From the NCBI RefSeq assembly GCF_002878395.1, contig NW_025855986.1:252179-316178 (forward strand): a DNA stretch of 64,000 nt, given 5' to 3'. The translations under genes and the position numbers were made by a program. Below the pieces are notes generated by a model. The model saw only the letters and a list, made by a program, of their open reading frames with translations, was not told the DNA's origin and ran no database searches. Positions 13,322 to 25,247 of the stretch are shown here, piece by piece. This stretch comes from Capsicum annuum (lineage: Eukaryota; Streptophyta; Magnoliopsida; Solanales; Solanaceae). Numbering within the stretch: the stretch's first letter is position 1; each line of letters begins with the position of its first letter.

Positions 13322-14890
13322 ATTACCCTTTTGAAAGATGAGGTAATGCATGTTTAGAAAGTCCATCTAATTTTCCTTTGTGTGTTTCCTATGTTATTCA
13401 TACTCATAGTGATGAACTTGAAACTACTAGTAGTATATATATAAGGACACCATAGTTAAAGTTTATTTGTGTGACACCCTTCCCTACCCCCTCTTTTCTC
13501 ATGATATTGACAATGGTAATATAGGGGGTATGTCTAATTATTAGGATGGAATCTTATGGAAAAGTGAGTATAGCCTTGACCCATGTTCTTGGCTTCTTCT
13601 CCCATTTGACCCCGGTGACTTATTGGGTTGATAAAATTGCAATACAACCAATTTGGTGCTTGGTATTGATTGTGGATGTTGGTATCCTTACCTATGATGG
13701 AAAGTTTTTCTTGGTGATTTACAATCCACTTGATAGACCCAAGTTTCACATGGGAGGAATTTCCAACAATGTTAAGTTCTCATTAAAAAAGAGGAGTAAT
13801 AAAAGAAACCTAAAGAGTTCACCATTGAGTGTTTCCACTCTTGACCAAGTTATCACTACTAGTAGGTCAACAAAATAATTCCCTCTTGAAGACACTTTGG
13901 ATGAATTACCTTCTCGTGACACCCTTCTTTGTGACTTGGTTTTGATTGGAAACCCTATTCTCAAAGGTGGTAACCTTAAGTAAAATGTGTCATTACCTCT
14001 TTAGTGTATTGCTTATATACTTGCATCCATGTTTGACACACTTTTACTTAAGTTATGTGATTTACAGCTTGTTGATACCAAGTTGAATTTATGTTTGAGG
14101 AAGAGTCCAAGGAGGTTAAATACTTCTTGTTAAGGTTGGACACTATGAAGTATCTTGTTGGACTCTTGAGAGCATGCTTGCATTCATTAATAGAGGGAAA
14201 CAAAATTCTTGGGAGAACTACTTTTCTTGGATTGGCTTGTTGAGTAGGTACTCAGTTCTCTATTTTCCCTAATTTGATGGCTCCATTGATAAAATTCCTT
14301 CCCTCGGGAAGCTGTTTGAAAAGGAGAGGTCCTATGTGCTTGCAATATTTCTTTCTCTCTTTGTGTGTTCCTACTTTAGGATACATCTTTGATGAGAATA
14401 GAGTCTTTAGTACCTTTCTTCATTACATTTATGCATATGACGTTGTTCCTAATCTTGTTTAATCTACATCATATGTTGGCATGAATTTCTTAGAAAGGAA
14501 ATTTGTAGTGTGCCTAAAACTCTTGTGGCCAATGGCACCCCTTTTGATAAAAGCACCTTAGAGGAGACTTTCATGTTCAATTCCTTTCAATACTACCTCT
14601 TTTCTTATGATGATGTCCATTCTAGTCATGGATTTATCTTATTTATAGGTAGGAAGTGTCTCGAATGGTCCACTTGATTGAGCAATAATGCTACAAGGAT
14701 CACTCATATTCTTATGGCTTTTAAGAGGAAAGTATTCTTACCTTTGGAGATTGTTGATGCCATTATGACCTTTGTAGTTTCATTATCTCTTGGTGATGTT
14801 CGTAGCCACTCCCTTTGTGATATTCTTATTAAGATTTTTAAGAATAAAACAAGGGATTCACGGTTATATTTCAAGTGTATACCATCTTAA
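13322..14890 (+). pseudogene. Second part of the element B ORF, unrecognised protein, broken
   Basis: This continues the B coding region after the solo LTR. Around 13585-13630 one frame reads SWLLLPFDPGDLLG, the counterpart of FPWTLHPFDPGDHL in the C ORF, and this ties the two elements together. Downstream, B has a domain that C lacks. Open stretches include 14274-14462 (MAPLIKFLPSGSC) and about 14530-14890 (TLEETFMFNSFQYYLFSYDD, then LSNNATRITHILMAFKRK). They are separated by stops at 14671 and elsewhere. The function is unknown. Confidence 0.5.
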
Positions 14891-15015
14891 CATGATGATG
14901 TTATTTAATATACTAACCCTAACCCCCATTCCATGAGGATATTATGCTTGTTTGTCCTTTCTTTAGTTTTGCAAGGTATAGATTCAAGGTCGAATCCTTT
15001 TTAAGAAGGAGAGAA
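14891..15015 (+). promoter_or_regulatory. 3' untranslated stretch and polypurine tract of element B
   Basis: It ends AAGAAGGAGAGAA just before the LTR start TGATATGAGCC. Element C has AAGGAGAGGAGGA in the same place. Confidence 0.65.
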
Positions 15016-15289
15016 TGATATGAGCCAAATGTCCATCATAGCTTTTGATGACATCATTCGAGGCCAACAAATAAAGACTCAAGCCTTGGTCATCTCGAGA
15101 CACCATTTTGAGCACCCAATAGAACAATGTAGTGAGTGGATGATTGCTTGGTGATACAAGCATGAGGAGTTCTAATTTGTTTACAAGGAGCCTTTTTAAA
15201 TATGAAGAACCCGAGGCCACTTTTAAAGCTTGAAGAACCCGAGGCCTTGGAGTGTTAAGAAGAAACCATGGCTTGGAGTACTAAGGAGG
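15016..15289 (+). repeat. 5' part of the 3' LTR of element B, cut by element E
   Basis: It starts TGATATGAGCC, like TGATACGGGTC/TGATACAGGCC in the two C LTRs, and soon diverges from them. It holds a short direct repeat (GAAGAACCCGAGGCC twice, near 15205 and 15229). It stops at 15289 where TGTAAGACCCCGC of element E begins. The rest of the LTR is not recognisable beyond the truncated right end of E. Confidence 0.65.
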
Positions 15290-15332
15290 TGTAAGACCCC
15301 GCAAAATCCTAGTTAATTCTATCCTAGGTAGC
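15290..15332 (+). repeat. First 43 bp of the 5' LTR of element E
   Basis: TGTAAGACCCCGCAAAATCC aligns with the LTR start of A (TGTAAAACCTCACAAATCC). It is followed by GTAGC, the target-site copy of element D. Confidence 0.75.
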
Positions 15333-18036
15333 TGTAATACCTCGATTTTCTGAACTGGAATACTACACGGTGCTTATGACCCCGAAGGACCACAAGCTAA
15401 CCCATGACTTATGCACTACAATATATAATGTAATAATGCGGAAAACATGAACATGTAGGCCATAAGGTTTAACTGAATAAAGAATCTATAAAATAGTAAC
15501 ATCTGTGTGGGTGAAAGATACCCAAAACAACTAAAAAATGAATCTGAACTAAATCTGAAAGCCTCTAAATACTATCTGAATAAGGAGTTGAAGGAATATA
15601 TCTCCAACTAACTCTGGGCAGCAAAATTGAGTTGAAATAATAAATGAAATAAAATAATATCATATCATCCTCAAATGAAGAGGACTCACTACAACTCTAT
15701 ATACTGGAATACAACTGTTATTGCTAGTCTGGAACTCGTGTCTCTGAACCTATAGGGTAATATAAAAAGAAAGCACCATAGCACAAATGCATCAGTACAA
15801 CTGGAGTACTGAGTATACAAGTGAGGTAGGCTAATGCAAAGGGTTTACATGCATGAATAATGTTAACTGGCTGAATGATATGAATGTAAGAGTACAAACA
15901 TACATACATAGTAACTGAGATCATGAGTACATGATAGCTAAATCTGTACGCTAACACATGGTTTACTGATAACTGGCATGGCTTAAATTACAGTTCTAAT
16001 AACATGGGTGACTGGGTCTGACAGTCTTGAATCTGATGGAACTTTCTGAGTCCCATGCTATAACTAAATTTAACTGTATCGAACAGTCCTGGCATACTAA
16101 TATTTGAAGAACTGTCTGAGTTCTTTTACTAAGACTGAGTCTGAAACTGTGGGAGGTAGTTTTTTAACTGACATGCCCCATGTGCGCCATTATGGCTAAG
16201 CTAGGGTCTAATCTCTGCCCCCACTGGAGGGGTGTCAATACCATGCCACTGCTAAGGACAGTTGTTCGTGACCCTTAGCTGGCAGGTACTCAAAATGAGA
16301 GCGGTGAGAACCCTGAACTGACAGGTTAAGCCACCTCATCAACCCTATTCTAACAGTTTAAGATGTCTCAACCTATGTTGGCTACATAGTTCTGGAATGC
16401 AAGGATGATTGCTAAGAATCACACCCTAAACTGGTAGGTGATTTCCCATCCTTGGGTTCACTCGGTGCTAAATTCTACTCCCATCTAAAAAGACTGAACG
16501 TGATTCAACTGACTGTACATGGACTGATTAACTGACTTCCATTGACTGACGGAGTAGTACTACTATCTGAGAGTTAACTGAGATCAAGAGATTTCTGAGG
16601 TTTCCTGAGTCACATGACTGACTGAGTTCTATAGATTATAGCTTGATTGAGATTATCTTAACAACATGACATGGCTCTAGGCACACAACTATATTTTTTG
16701 GGTACAAATACCCGCAGGACTTGATAGAAGGAAACTGACACACATGACATGACTTGATCACAAGATTGGAGTCCATAATTCATAATATCATAGTAGGGGA
16801 TCTTATACTTCATGTAGTTATTCAACATCTTAAACATTGTAGGGATTGCATGGATATATTTTGTGTACATATTATACATATCCATTATCATACATGCTTC
16901 ATACTGCAACAATAGCAATACATCAATAGCATGGAATTCATATTTAAGTATATAGCTAACACAGACTTGTCATTTAGATATCATGGAACCATGTAAACAT
17001 AAATTCCTAACATCCCAAGCATTTTATCAAACACCTGACATGCATTCTTTAAGGAATAGTTGTGTTTCATAACTTGCACCATATTACACCACCTAAAGTT
17101 CATAGTTTTCAACAAACAACCATATATATATTCCATGAAAACACCTTTAGATATCATCTTAAAACTTAAACAACAATCATCAACATGTACATGCTCGTAT
17201 CACTAGAAAAAGTTCAGAAAATAGTATTTAAAACATGGTTCTTGAGCTCTAGGAAAGGATTGGATCCATAGATGAACACTACGCATACCTTAGATTAATG
17301 ATCCGTGAAGATAGTAGTGAAATAAGCTTGGAATTTGAAACCCCCAATTGAACCCTAGACTTGTTCTTGGTTGTTCTTGAGAGAATTTTGATCAAAAGTA
17401 ATGTAAAGAGCTGATTTGGGGCATCAATCCCGTGTTTGGGAATTATATAGGGGGAAAGATGACCCAAATACCCCTCTAGATGCGTCCTTTAATTTCTATG
17501 AAAATTACCCAATTTGGGCCCCCAGCATGATGCGAAGACATCACGTTTCCACCTGTTTGTGACCTGGAAACTCACCGTGATGTGCTGGAATTGTGGAGAG
17601 ACACTGGAAATTGATGAACGTCATTTTGGCTTATGGCGCGATGTGCCACTAACTGAAATGATGCTGCTAAAACTTTAAATCGCCATAACTTCTTCACCGG
17701 GTGTCTGTTTTAGGCGAATTTGATATCGACGGAAAGCTTATTCAATTTTATAAAATTTGGAGGGTATAAATCTTCCAAAATACCACCTATAAACTAATTT
17801 ATTCTCATTCAAAGATGAGCTATGTGAAATCACATACGAAAACTTGATGGATTCAAAAGTTCTCAGCATGGCTTACTCTAAGTGACTCTTATGAACATGC
17901 TTAACACATCATAAGCTCTATTCTCACTAGGATACTCATCCTAATTCATGTACTCAAATATGAATCATAGGATAGGAGGTTTCATGTGTAGGAACAACGG
18001 TTTATTTTCTAGCTTAGAAATATACGGGGTATTACA
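15333..18036 (-). repeat. 3' LTR of chromovirus D (2704 bp)
   Basis: Bounded by TGTAATACCTCG at left and GGGGTATTACA at right, next to the polypurine tract. It matches 22922-25242, except that this copy retains about 0.4 kb (roughly 16,413-16,805) missing from the other. The small open frames inside have no conserved content. Confidence 0.9.
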
Positions 18037-18052
18037 ATATCTCCCCCTTGGA
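18037..18052 (-). promoter_or_regulatory. Polypurine tract of chromovirus D
   Basis: On the minus strand CCAAGGGGGAGATAT adjoins the LTR, the same as in element A. Confidence 0.85.
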
Positions 18053-18379
18053 AATATTTGTCCTCAAATGAGACTGACTGAAATGAGGAGAGACGATAAA
18101 CTGGAGTACATACAAGACATATACTACTAGAACATGATCTCCTGACGAACATGACTGATAAGCTAAACATATCATGCTGGACATGCATATCAGATGCATG
18201 AGTAACTAATTCATGAATGCATAATTGAGACTTCTGATAACTGAATTCTCCCAATGATAATGCATATTTGATGCATGATTATACACTGTACTGATACATG
18301 AATGCATGACTGAATATGCAATGGTAATAGATATCAAGTTTATGATGGGAACATGAACATGAAACTGAGTATGCTTAAG
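18053..18379 (-). other. Untranslated 3' stretch of chromovirus D
   Basis: This lies between the pol stop and the polypurine tract. It holds repeated CATGCAT/TGATGCATGA-like words, as in the matching stretch of A, and no coding signal is seen. Confidence 0.5.
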
Positions 18380-21300
18380 AAGAACTGTTACCTTGAGCTT
18401 GTTCTGAATTGGCAGAGAAAAGGTGAGGATACTTGGTATGCATATCTACTTATAATTCCCAAGTATCTCCCTCATGAGACTGATTTATCCAAAGAACCTT
18501 GACTAAAGGGACTTCTTTGTTCCTCAATCTATGAGTATAATAGTCTAAGATTTTGACTGGCATCTCTTCATAAGAGAGATTGTTCTGAACGTCAATGCTC
18601 TAAATAGGGACTCATCTGCTGGGTAACCTATGCATTTTTTGAGAAAAGAGACATGGAATACTGGATGAACTGAGACTAGATCTGAAGGCAATTTGAGCTC
18701 ATAAGCTACCTTACTGAAGCGACTGAGAATCCTGAAGGGACCGACATATCGAGGACTGAGTTTCCCTTTCTTACCAAAACTCTTCACTCCCTTCAAGGGA
18801 GAGATATTAAGGGAGACATAATCATTGACCTCAAACTCAAGATCCTTTCTACAAACATTTGCATAAGACTTCTGTCGGCTCTGAGTAGCCCAGAGTTTCT
18901 CTCAAATCAACTGAACTTTCTCTAAGGTGTCGAATACTAAGTCAGGACCTATAACTGAGGCCTTACGAACTTCGAACCAACCGATTAGAGATCTATATCT
19001 CCTACCATAGAGAGCTTCGAATGGAGCCATCTAAATACTGGAATGATAGATATTGTTGTATGCAAACTCAATCAAAGGCAAGTGGTAGGCAAGTGGTCAT
19101 CCCAACTTCCCTTTAAATCAATTGCACACGCCCTTGGCATATCTTCGAGAGTCTGAATGGTCCTTTCTGCTTGACCATCTGTCTGAGGATGAAATGTTGT
19201 ACTGAGATGAACTTGGGTACCAAGACCTTTTGGGAATGCTTTCCAGAAGTAAGAGGTGAACTGGGTTCCTCTGTTTGAAATAATAGATAGTGGAATACCG
19301 TGTAATCTGACCAACTCCCTGATATAAAGTTTGGCATAATTCCTCGGTTGAATAAGAAGTACGAACAGGAAGAAAATGAGTTGACTTGGTCATTCTATTT
19401 ACAATTACCCAAACTGAATCATGCTAATGACGAGTTCTAGGAAAACCCATCACGAAGTCCATGTTCACTTCTTCCCACCTCCAAGTAGGAATGGTGAACT
19501 TCTGCATGGAACCACTAGGTTTTTGATGCTCTATCTTAACCTGCTGATATGTAGAACACTTAGATACAAACTCTACAACATCTCTCTTCATCCCACTCCA
19601 CCAATAGAACTCCCAAAAGTCGAGGTACATCTTAGTGGCCCATGGATGAATAGAGCATCGCGCACCATGCACTTCTGCAAGAATTCTCTGCCTCAAGCCA
19701 TCTACACCTGGAACACACAAACGACCCTAACAATGAAGAACACTATCTTACCCTTGGGAGAAAACCTCAACTTTTTGATTCTGAACTGACTCTTTCAGCT
19801 TGACAAGGCTAGGATCCCTGTCTTGCTTTTCTTTCACGTCAGAAACTATAAATGACCCTAAACTACTCTAAACACATACACCACCCTCGAAAGAGTCAAC
19901 TAAGCGAACTCCTAGTCCGGCCAGCTGATGGATTTCCTGAGCTATTTTCTTCTTTCTATCCTCAACATGAGAAACACTACCCATGGAGAGTCTACTGAGA
20001 GCGTTGTCTATAACATTGGCCTTGCCCAGATGATAAAGAACACTCATGTCATAATTTTTCAAACTGGAGCTGAGGTGACTCAAGTCTTCAACTCTTGAAA
20101 CCTCTTTTCACATGAATCTGACCATTAAAACTTAACTTTCTTCTAAGTCAATCTGTACATAGGACATGCAATAGAAGAAAATCCCTCAAAAACCGTCTAT
20201 AATAGCCGGCCAAACCTAAGAAACTCTTGATATCTGATGAAGATATAGGGCAAGGCTAGTTTCTTACCAATTCGGTCTTCTGAGAATTTACTCTAATGCC
20301 ATCATCAAAAATAATATGGCCGAGGAATACTACTGATCTTGCCAAAATTTGTACTTACTAAACTTGGCGAATAACTGATGATCCCTGAGAGTCTGAAGAA
20401 CAATTCTGAGATGGTATGAGTGATCACGCTCAGTGCAAGAATAGACCAGAATATCATCTATGAAGACTATGACGAACATGTCCAAGTATTGCTTGAACAC
20501 CTGGTTCATCAAGTCCATGAAATCTGCTGGGGCATTGGTAAGACCAAAAGACATGACAAGAAATATGAAGTGACCATACCGCGTATGGAAAGTTTTCTTC
20601 AAGATGTCATATTCTCTTACTCTGAGCTGATGATATCCTGATCTGAGGTCTATCTTAGAGAAGTAACTGGCACCCTGAAGTTGGTCAAACAAGTCATCTA
20701 TTCTAGGAAGTGGATACTTGTTCTTGATCATAACTTTATTGAGCTGATGATAATCGATACACATCCTGAGAGAACTGTCTTTCTTGCACATGAATAAGAC
20801 CGGTGCACTCCATGGGGATACACTGGGCCTGATAAATCCCTTATCTAAGAGATCCTTCAACTAATCTTTCAGTTTCTTAAGTTCTGCTGGTGCCATTCTA
20901 TACGGCGGAATAAAAATAGGTTGAGTATCTGGGAGAAGGTCTATGCCAAAGTCTATTTCCCTTTTAGGGGGAATGCCTGGAAGATCTTTAGGAAAGATAT
21001 TTGAATATTCATTAACCACTAGGACTTATTTGAGACTGGGAGATTCAAAACTAGAATCCTTAACATGCACGAGATGGTACACATATCCCTTAGAAATCAT
21101 TTTCCTTGCTCGAAAGTAGGAAACAAGATGACCCCTAAACGCTGAAGTACTACCCTTCCACTCTAGGACGGGCTCATTTAGGAACTGAAACTGAACTATC
21201 CTGTTTCTATAGTTGACGATAGCATAGCAAGAATAAAGCCAAGCCATGCTGAGAATGACATCAAAGTCAGTTATCTCTAACTCGACTAAATTTACCGACA

Positions 21301-21490
21301 TGGATTTATGAAATATCAAAACCGGGCAGTTCCTGTGTACCCGCCGAGCTATGATGGTTTTACCCACTGGGGTAGAGACTGAAAAGGGCTCTATTAAAAT
21401 TTTAGGACTGATTTCGAAATTACCTGCTATTTATGGAGTGACAAAAGACAAGGATGCACCTGGGTCTAACAAAGCATAAACATGAACATG
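18380..21490 (-). pseudogene. pol: pol of chromovirus D, RNase H deleted, frameshifted
   Basis: On the minus strand the protease (LLDPGASLSFVTP near 21,480-21,440) retains its D-x-G motif. RT is well kept at 20330-20860: [21 protein letters not shown] and catalytic [10 protein letters not shown]. RNase H is almost gone: the connection segment (WSDSCEKRFQELKT, near 20,110) leads within about 50 bases to SSLKNYDMSVLYHLGKAN. The integrase zinc domain at 19424-19720 has CSTYQ where A has CLTCQ, so one zinc ligand is lost. The core reads IISNRGTQF, so the catalytic Asp is Asn. The C-terminus (18545-18796) ends in a chromodomain-like LRNKEVPLVKVLW. These losses rule out self-mobility. Confidence 0.9.
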
Positions 21491-22699
21491 GAAAATCTTC
21501 AACATACCAGTAACAATATCAGGGGAATTTTCCTGATCCTGTTGGGTCTGAAGATCATAGAGTCTATTTGGGCGTTGCCCACTAGTAGCACTGAAAGTGG
21601 CACCCTGCTGGTTCGGGGGACCGGACTGAGCTGTGGAATGGTTCTGCTGACCCTGAGGACTTGGCTGAGGACACTCTCTAATCCTATGGCCTGGCTTTCG
21701 ATAACAAAAAAAGACATCACTACCGGCTTTGCAAATACCCTTGTGGTTCTTACCACAAATCTGACACAGGGGATTTGTTTAGGCACTGCTAACACTGCCC
21801 TGAGATTTAGAGCCTGGTGCTCTATCTCTATTGCCGTCTCTGAATTTCAACACTGGGGCACTGGCGGAGGAAGGAGCTAGAACACTAGCGGAAGAATGAG
21901 ATGGAGCTAATGACTTGGGATGAAACTGTGAATGGTTTTCTCTCTTTGATTTGGGTTGAGCAAAACTAAAACTGCCTGACCTTGCTCTCTTGTTCTGTCT
22001 CTCCCTAGTCCTAAACTTCTACTTCTCTATTTGCTGAGCATGGTTTATGACTCTGGCTAAAGTCATATCATTGTTAAACATCGCAGATCTACACTTATTT
22101 ACCACGATATCATTCACCCCTAAAACAAACTTGCTCATCTTAGCCCTGATGTTTGCAACCACGTGAGGGGCATATCTGGATAACTGGGTAAATCTAAGAG
22201 AATACTCTCTAACCCTCATATTTCCCTGCCTGAGGTTGATGAACTCAAGAACTTTTGCTTCTCTCAGCTCTTGGGGAAAGAATCTGTCTAAGAAAACCAT
22301 GACAAATTCCTCCCACTCAATAGAACCTGTATCGTCTACCCTTTCGAACTTCCACTGTTTGTACCAAGTATGAGCGACATCCTGTAATTGGTCAGCACTA
22401 TGAACAGAAGTAACTCCCATGATATCAATGACCTTCTAGACTTGGTCAATGAATTTCTAAGGGTCTTCATTAGACTTAAACCCAAGGAAAGATGGAGGGT
22501 TCATTTGGGTGAAATCTTGAATCCTAGCTACTGCAGAATTAGCCACTGGATTGGACGGAATAACTGGTGGTCATTTATTTTAGGTAGCCACACACTGAGC
22601 AAGTTCAGTAAATACGGTCCTGAACTCCGCATGAGAAACATGATCGCCCAAAGGTTCTTCGGTCTGAGGGGCTGACTTATTTCTTCTCTTAGGAGGCAT
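21491..22699 (-). pseudogene. gag: gag of chromovirus D
   Basis: The ATG at 22699 gives MPPKRRNKSAPQTEEPLGDH, the family start. A clean 133-codon stretch (22019-22420) covers the capsid domain: WYKQWKFERVDD, FLDRFFPQELREAKVLEFIN and NDMTLARVINHAQQIEK. A nucleocapsid zinc knuckle follows near 21,770-21,670. It reads CQICGKNHKGICKAGSDVFFCYRKPGHRIRECP, and one Cys of the second knuckle has become Tyr. A few stops, for example near 22,580 and 22,440, break the N-terminal third. Confidence 0.85.
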
Positions 22700-22904
22700 G
22701 TTCTGAAATAAAGAGAAGTAGTGAATTAGACTAAGAGACTAACTTGTGATTATGCTCACTTGCACGACATGAATACTGAAAGAAGGGAAACTATTCCTAA
22801 AACATCGCATAGCCTCCTGTACATAAATGTGGTGCGCAACACACCCATGCAGAAGACTCTACTAGATGCAGATTTCAGATTTCTTAGGATTCTATTTAAC
22901 CTTA

Positions 22905-22917
22905 CGCTCTGATACCA
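22905..22917 (-). promoter_or_regulatory. Primer-binding site (initiator tRNA-Met) of chromovirus D
   Basis: The minus strand reads TGGTATCAGAGCG, four bases inside the right LTR. Confidence 0.9.
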
Positions 22918-22921
22918 AGTT

Positions 22922-25242
22922 TGTAACACCTCAATTTTCTGAACCAAAATGCTACACAGTTCTTATGACCCCGAAGGACCACAAGCTAACCCATGACTGA
23001 TATTTGTACCTGTGCACTGCAATATATAATGAAATAATACAGAAAACAAGAATATGTAGGACAAAAGGTTCAACTAAATAAAGAATCTGTAAAATAGTAA
23101 CATCTGTGTGGGTGAAAGATAACCAAACAATTAAAAATTGAATTAAATCTGAACTAAATTTGAAAGTCTCTAAATACTATCTCAATAAGAAGTAGAAGGA
23201 ACATTTCTCCAACTAACTCCGTGTAGCAAAGCTGAGCTAAAATAATAAATAAAATAAAATAATATCGTATCATCCTCGAATGAAGAGGACTCACTGCAAC
23301 TCTGTATACTGGAATGCAGCTACTACTTCTGGTCTGGAACTCATGTCTCTGAACTTATGGTGTAACATGAAAAGAAAGCACCATAGTGCAAATGCGGCAG
23401 TACAACTGGAGTACTGAGTATACGAGTGAGGTAGGCTAATGCAAAGGGTTTACATACACGAATAATGTTAACTAACTAACTGATATGAACATAAGAGTAC
23501 AAATATATATACATAGTAACTGAGATCGTGAGTATGTGATAGCTAAGTCTATACGCTAATACATGGTTTACTGATAACTGACATAGCTGAGACTGTAATT
23601 CTGATAACATGGGCGACTGGGTCTGATAGTCTTGAATCTGATGGAACTTTCTGAGTCCCTTGCTATAACTGAATTTGACTGTATCTAAAAGTCCTGGCAT
23701 ACTGATATCTGAAGAACTGTCTGAGTTCTTTTACTGAGACTGAGTTTGAAACTGTGGGAGGTAGTTTTTTAACTGACATGCCCCATGTGTCCCATTATGG
23801 ATAAGCTGGGGTCCAATCTTTGCCCCGACTGGAGGGGTGTCAATACCGCGACACTGGTAAGGACAGTTGTAAGTGACCCTTAGCTGGCAGGTACTCAAAA
23901 CGAGAGCGATGGGAACCCTGAACTGACAGGTTAAGCCACCTCATCAACCCTAATCTAACAGGTTAAGATGTCTCATCCTATGTTGGCTATATAGTTCTGG
24001 AACACAAGGATGACTTCATGTAGTTATTCAACATCTTAAACATTGTAGGGATTGCATAGACATATTTCGTGTACATATTATACAAATCCATTATCATACA
24101 TGTTTGATACCACAACAATAGCAACATATCAATAGCATGGAATTCATATTTAAGTATATAGCTAACACAGACTTGTTATTTAGATATCATGGAACCATGT
24201 AAACATAAATTCCTAACATCCCAAGCATTTTATCAAACACCTAACATGCATTCTTTAAGGTATAGGTGTGTTTCATAACTTGCACCATATTACACCATCT
24301 AAAGTTCATAGTTTTCAACTAGCAACCATATATATATTCCATGAAAACACCTTTAGATATCATCTTAAAACTTAAACAACAATCATCACTATGTACATGC
24401 TTGTATCACCATAAAAAGTTCACAAAATAGTATTTAAAACATGGTTCTTGAGCTCTATGAACGGATTGGATCCATAGATGAACACTACGCATACCTTAGA
24501 TTAATGATCCGTAAAGATAATAGTAAAATAAGCTTGGAATTTGAAACCCCCAATTGAACCCTAGACTTGTTCTTGGTTGTTCTTGAGAGAATTTAGATAA
24601 AAGTAATATAAAGAGATGATTTAGGGCCTCAATTCCATGTTTGAGACTTATATGGGGGGGAGAATATGACCCAAATACCCCTCTAGATGCGTTATTTAAT
24701 TTCTATGAAAATTACCCGATTTGGACCCCCAAGGAAATGCGGAGACATCGTGTTTCCCCCCGTTTGTGACCTGGAAACTCACCGAGATGCGCTATAATCG
24801 CGGAGAGACACTGAAAATTGATGAACGTCATTTTTTCTTACGGCACGACGCGCCACTTACTGAAATGACGCTGCTGGAAATTTAAATCGCCATAACTTCT
24901 TTATCGGGTGTCCGTTTTAGGCGAATTTGGTATCGACGGAAAGCTTATTCAATTCTATACAATTTGGAGGGTATAAATCTTCAAAAATACCTCCTATAAA
25001 CCAAGTTATGCTTGTTCAAAGATGAGCTATATGAAATCACACATGAAAACTTGGTGGATTCAAAAATTCTTAGCTTGGCTTACTCTAAGTGACTCTTATG
25101 AACATTCTTAACACATCATAAACTCTATTATCACTAGGATACTCATCTAATTCATGTACTCAAATATGAATCATAGGATAGGAGGTTTCATGTATAGGAA
25201 CAACGGTTCATTTTCTAGCTTAGAAATATACAGGGTATTACA
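22922..25242 (-). repeat. 5' LTR of chromovirus D (2321 bp, internally deleted)
   Basis: It runs TGTAACACCTC to GGGTATTACA on the plus strand and is paired with 15333-18036. At about 24,012 the text jumps from ATAGTTCTGGAACACAAGG to CTTCATGTAGTTATTC, which skips about 0.4 kb present in the other LTR and explains the unequal length. Confidence 0.9.
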
Positions 25243-25247
25243 GCAGC

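Larger units (their letters stand above)
8605..15289 (+). mobile_element. Element B: non-autonomous LTR retrotransposon, family of element C, 5' truncated
   Basis: Its ends match intact element C (28295-31862, opposite strand). The leader shares AACAAACTAGTAA then CCTACTAGGTTG with C. The 3' boundary shares GCAAGGT-AGATTCAAGG then a purine tract and TGATA at 15016, where the 3' LTR begins. Without the 2.43-kb solo LTR inside it, the body is longer than that of C and encodes long remnants of unrecognised protein. No RT, integrase or protease is visible, so it would depend on another element's enzymes. The 5' LTR is missing, and the 3' LTR is cut at 15289 by insertion of element E. Confidence 0.75.
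15333..25242 (-). mobile_element. Chromovirus D (Ty3/gypsy, Tekay-like), full length, 9910 bp, defective
   Basis: A complete element on the minus strand: 5' LTR at right (22922-25242), primer site, gag, pol, polypurine tract and 3' LTR at left (15333-18036). The flanking 5-mers are GTAGC (15328-15332) and GCAGC (25243-25247), an imperfect target-site duplication. It sits inside the 5' LTR of element E and is therefore younger than E. The ORFs are broken, the RNase H region is largely deleted, and the LTRs differ by point changes and one large deletion. It is not autonomous. Confidence 0.92.

Noticed and set aside
13534..13964. Minus-strand frames of 71-72 codons over element B
   Set aside because: They are shadows of the plus-strand B coding remnant, which is supported by its match to element C.
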